From assembly GCA_033807775.1 (NCBI GenBank), contig CM066314.1:149967429-150031428 (forward strand): 64,000 bases of DNA, in the 5' to 3' direction. The DNA comes from Saussurea involucrata. Its lineage: Eukaryota; Streptophyta; Magnoliopsida; Asterales; Asteraceae. This document shows positions 63,765-64,000 of the stretch, one piece after another; within the stretch, counting starts at the first letter, position 1, and the number at the start of each line of letters is the position of its first letter. The notes below the pieces were generated by a model. It had not been told where the DNA came from and did no database searches. It worked only from the letters and a program-made list of their open reading frames with translations. The position numbers and the translations under genes are program-made.

Positions 63765-64000
63765 CTAGTCCTCTCCCCTGTTTGAGGATCCCGCTGAAGC
63801 TCCCACGACTACACCAGAAATAATCCCAGCCACAAGAGCTGAAGAAATAATCCCAGTCTTGGATTTAACCACTGAGACTGATGAACCTGAAGAACAGCTG
63901 CTCTCTCACAAAAACAGACCTTCCTTGGATCCTCAAAATCTATGTGAAGAGGATCAAGAAAAGAGAGATGCAATGATCAAACAGCTTGAAGATCAGTGAA
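63765..64000 (+). pseudogene. E3 env-like ORF, continuation to window edge
   Basis: Acidic coding-like sequence (AEEIIPVLDLTTETDEPEEQ then NRPSLDPQNLCEEDQEK) continuing to the window edge, consistent with the rest of the env-like ORF. Truncated by the window. Confidence 0.5.

Larger units (their letters stand above)
53263..64000 (+). mobile_element. E3: Sirevirus-like Copia element, 5' LTR through env-like region (continues off window)
   Basis: 5' LTR (53263-54209), tRNA-Met primer site, short leader, gag, pol in Copia order, a 1-kb spacer and an env-like region. It is inserted in the Tekay-like LTR; the base pairs before it (ATATT, 53258-53262) are one half of the expected target duplication. 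The 3' end is outside the window. Fewer defects than E2: pol has one stop. Confidence 0.88.

Overview
This window is repeat-dense plant nuclear DNA. The evidence is plant-type LTR retrotransposons (Ty1/Copia Sirevirus-like, Ty3/Gypsy Tat-like and Tekay-like), hAT, Harbinger and Mutator-like DNA transposons, a SINE, TTTAGGG-type telomere-like repeats, and exon remnants of a plant mitochondrial ATP synthase subunit. A eudicot is likely; the family cannot be decided from the sequence alone (Asteraceae would fit, low confidence). I see no clearly functional host gene. The only long reading frame with no visible defect is a PIF/Harbinger-type transposase (47975-49273, minus).

Layout. (1) 1-14787 is a nest. 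The outermost unit is the 3' part of a plus-strand Sirevirus-like Copia element (E1; env-like ORF remnants at 3451-4005 and 11207-13563, 3' LTR at 13874-14787). A minus-strand Tat-like Gypsy element carrying pol but almost no gag (1-3450) abuts it on the left. A related solo LTR (4006-11206, TSD CATAC) sits inside E1, and a minus-strand Tat-like element carrying gag and protease but no RT, RNase H or integrase (4799-10735, TSD ACAAC) sits inside that solo LTR. (2) 14788-16403 holds a foldback element bounded by microsatellites. (3) 16404-30330 is a complete Sirevirus-like element (E2, 13.9 kb) with unusually short LTRs of about 280 bp, a badly broken gag and pol, and a nearly open env-like ORF of 1,288 codons. 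(4) 30331-53262 is a mosaic of small elements: foldback elements embedded in (TA)n tracts, TTTCATA-rich hairpins, a SINE, nested hAT elements with perfect 8-bp duplications, a Mutator-like fragment, Harbinger-type MITEs, an ATP-synthase 24-kDa subunit pseudogene, the Harbinger transposase, and two Tekay-like LTRs. (5) 53263-64000 is the 5' LTR, gag, pol and most of the env-like region of a third Sirevirus-like element (E3), inserted in a Tekay-like LTR and running off the right edge.

How the parts relate. The two Tat-like elements share leader and LTR sequence but keep complementary halves of the coding capacity. The three Sirevirus-like elements share an architecture: a tRNA-Met primer site, gag, PR-INT-RT-RH, a spacer, an env-like ORF, repeated GAGGGGGAG tracts, and an element-specific palindromic word repeated in noncoding DNA. 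In E2 and E3 the env-like ORF is preceded by sequence resembling an ordinary plant promoter, 5' UTR and splice acceptor. That is the most interesting regulatory hypothesis here, and it is inference. All calls come from reading the sequence and from family knowledge; no database search was run.
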